Assembly (NCBI RefSeq): GCF_001662875.1
Contig: NZ_JPVZ01000009.1
Location: 1 to 64,000, forward strand
Source: Thalassospira tepidiphila MCCC 1A03514
GTDB taxonomy: Bacteria > Pseudomonadota > Alphaproteobacteria > Rhodospirillales > Thalassospiraceae
DNA: 64,000 bases
Direction of reading: 5' to 3'
Shown here: one piece after another, positions 63,706 through 64,000 of the stretch
How the letters are laid out: each line of letters starts with the position of its first letter
How positions within the stretch are numbered: position 1 is the first letter of the stretch
Translations under genes and position numbers: made by a program
Notes under the pieces: generated by a model
Databases searched by the model: none
What the model saw: the letters and a program-made list of their open reading frames with translations, nothing else
Told to the model about the DNA's origin: nothing

Positions 63706-64000
63706 ATGACGCATGATCCCAAAAGCCCCGTCGGACATAACCGGGAATCCCGTCTGTTTTATCAAAGCCGGTCCCGTCGCCCGCTGATCGAACGATCAGA
63801 AGGCGTTTATATGTGGGATGTCGATGGCAAACGTTATATCGATGCGTCGAGTGGCGCCATGGTCAGCAATATCGGCCATAGCGACCCGCGCGTGATCGCC
63901 GCCATGACCAAGCAGCTTGAAAAGGCCAGCTTCGCCTATCGCCTGCATTTCGAAAATGACGCGGCCGAAGACCTTGCCATCCGCCTTGCCGAGCGTGCAC
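63706..64000 (+). CDS. Class III aminotransferase, N-terminal part (cut by window end)
   Basis: The first 98 residues of a PLP-dependent aminotransferase, beginning MTHDPKSPVGHNRESRLFYQ and containing YMWDVDGKRYIDASSGAMVSNIGH (split at about 36-59), the conserved N-terminal pattern of the omega-transaminase/GabT group. AGGAGA precedes the ATG. It follows the importer ATPase with 29 bases between, so it is probably the catabolic partner of the transporter. The PLP lysine lies beyond the window, so substrate and completeness cannot be judged. Confidence 0.88.
   Translation, partial: MTHDPKSPVGHNRESRLFYQSRSRRPLIERSEGVYMWDVDGKRYIDASSGAMVSNIGHSDPRVIAAMTKQLEKASFAYRLHFENDAAEDLAIRLAERA

Noticed and set aside
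1-64000. CRISPR arrays, insertion sequences, prophage or integrase genes, and attachment-site repeats
   Set aside because: I looked for regularly spaced repeats, transposase or integrase motifs and tRNA-end duplications and saw none; the only tandem repeat found is the 29-bp unit in sdaA.

Overview
The window looks like chromosomal DNA of a marine alphaproteobacterium of the Rhodospirillales, most likely Thalassospira or a close relative. This rests on the hupB-lon-clpX-clpP-tig order, moderate G+C, a Tat-exported polyamine-type binding protein and dense choline/betaine, putrescine and sugar uptake genes. The genus is an inference from gene content, not from a search. I see no rRNA, CRISPR array, insertion sequence, prophage or replication origin. 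Almost everything is intact core or metabolic gene content.

Layout. 0-7 kb: the end of a tRNA-Val, then on the minus strand HU, Lon, ClpX, ClpP and trigger factor, followed by tRNA-Leu(UAG). 7-13 kb: malonyl-CoA decarboxylase, the NAD(P)HX repair enzyme, and a D-amino-acid dehydrogenase with a soluble PAS histidine kinase. 13-17.6 kb: a copper operon (copA-cueR-cytochrome c) behind a textbook CueR promoter, then a two-subunit bacterioferritin pair behind a Fur-box-like site. 17.8-21 kb: two tail-to-tail photolyase-family genes, one of the iron-sulfur type. 21-30 kb: a DUF1127 peptide, a class III adenylate cyclase, a four-gene sugar ABC transporter and a convergent two-component system. 30-37 kb: a lipoprotein behind a Pho-box-like repeat, a renalase-like flavoprotein with two small DUF proteins, pgi and a PfkB sugar kinase, a cupin, and a dual-specificity-type phosphatase.

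37-48 kb is a polyamine catabolic block: agmatinase, PuuC, PuuR and PuuA on the minus strand, a divergent polyamine aminotransferase, and two PuuB-like oxidases, with a truncated haemoglobin and a membrane-tethered isochorismatase-fold protein between them. Agmatine would go to putrescine and then by the gamma-glutamylated route to gamma-glutamyl-GABA; PuuD is not in the window. 48.5-58 kb: an L-serine dehydratase gene broken by a 29-bp tandem duplication, the betIBA choline-to-glycine-betaine operon, and the divergent choXWV choline importer. 58-64 kb: a small A+T-rich orphan gene, a lone MoaD, a LysR regulator and a divergent polyamine-type ABC transporter that leads into an aminotransferase cut by the window end.

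The strongest observations are: (1) the 29-bp tandem duplication (28/29 identical) that frameshifts sdaA and removes its iron-sulfur cysteines; (2) a bacterioferritin pair in which one subunit keeps the ferroxidase ligands and the other the haem methionine; (3) a response regulator whose receiver domain can only be completed from a non-AUG start; (4) readable CueR, Pho, Fur-like and BetI-like sites; and (5) a C/A-rich, G-poor leader before a transporter binding protein, resembling targets of small RNAs. I found no convincing wholly new multigene system.
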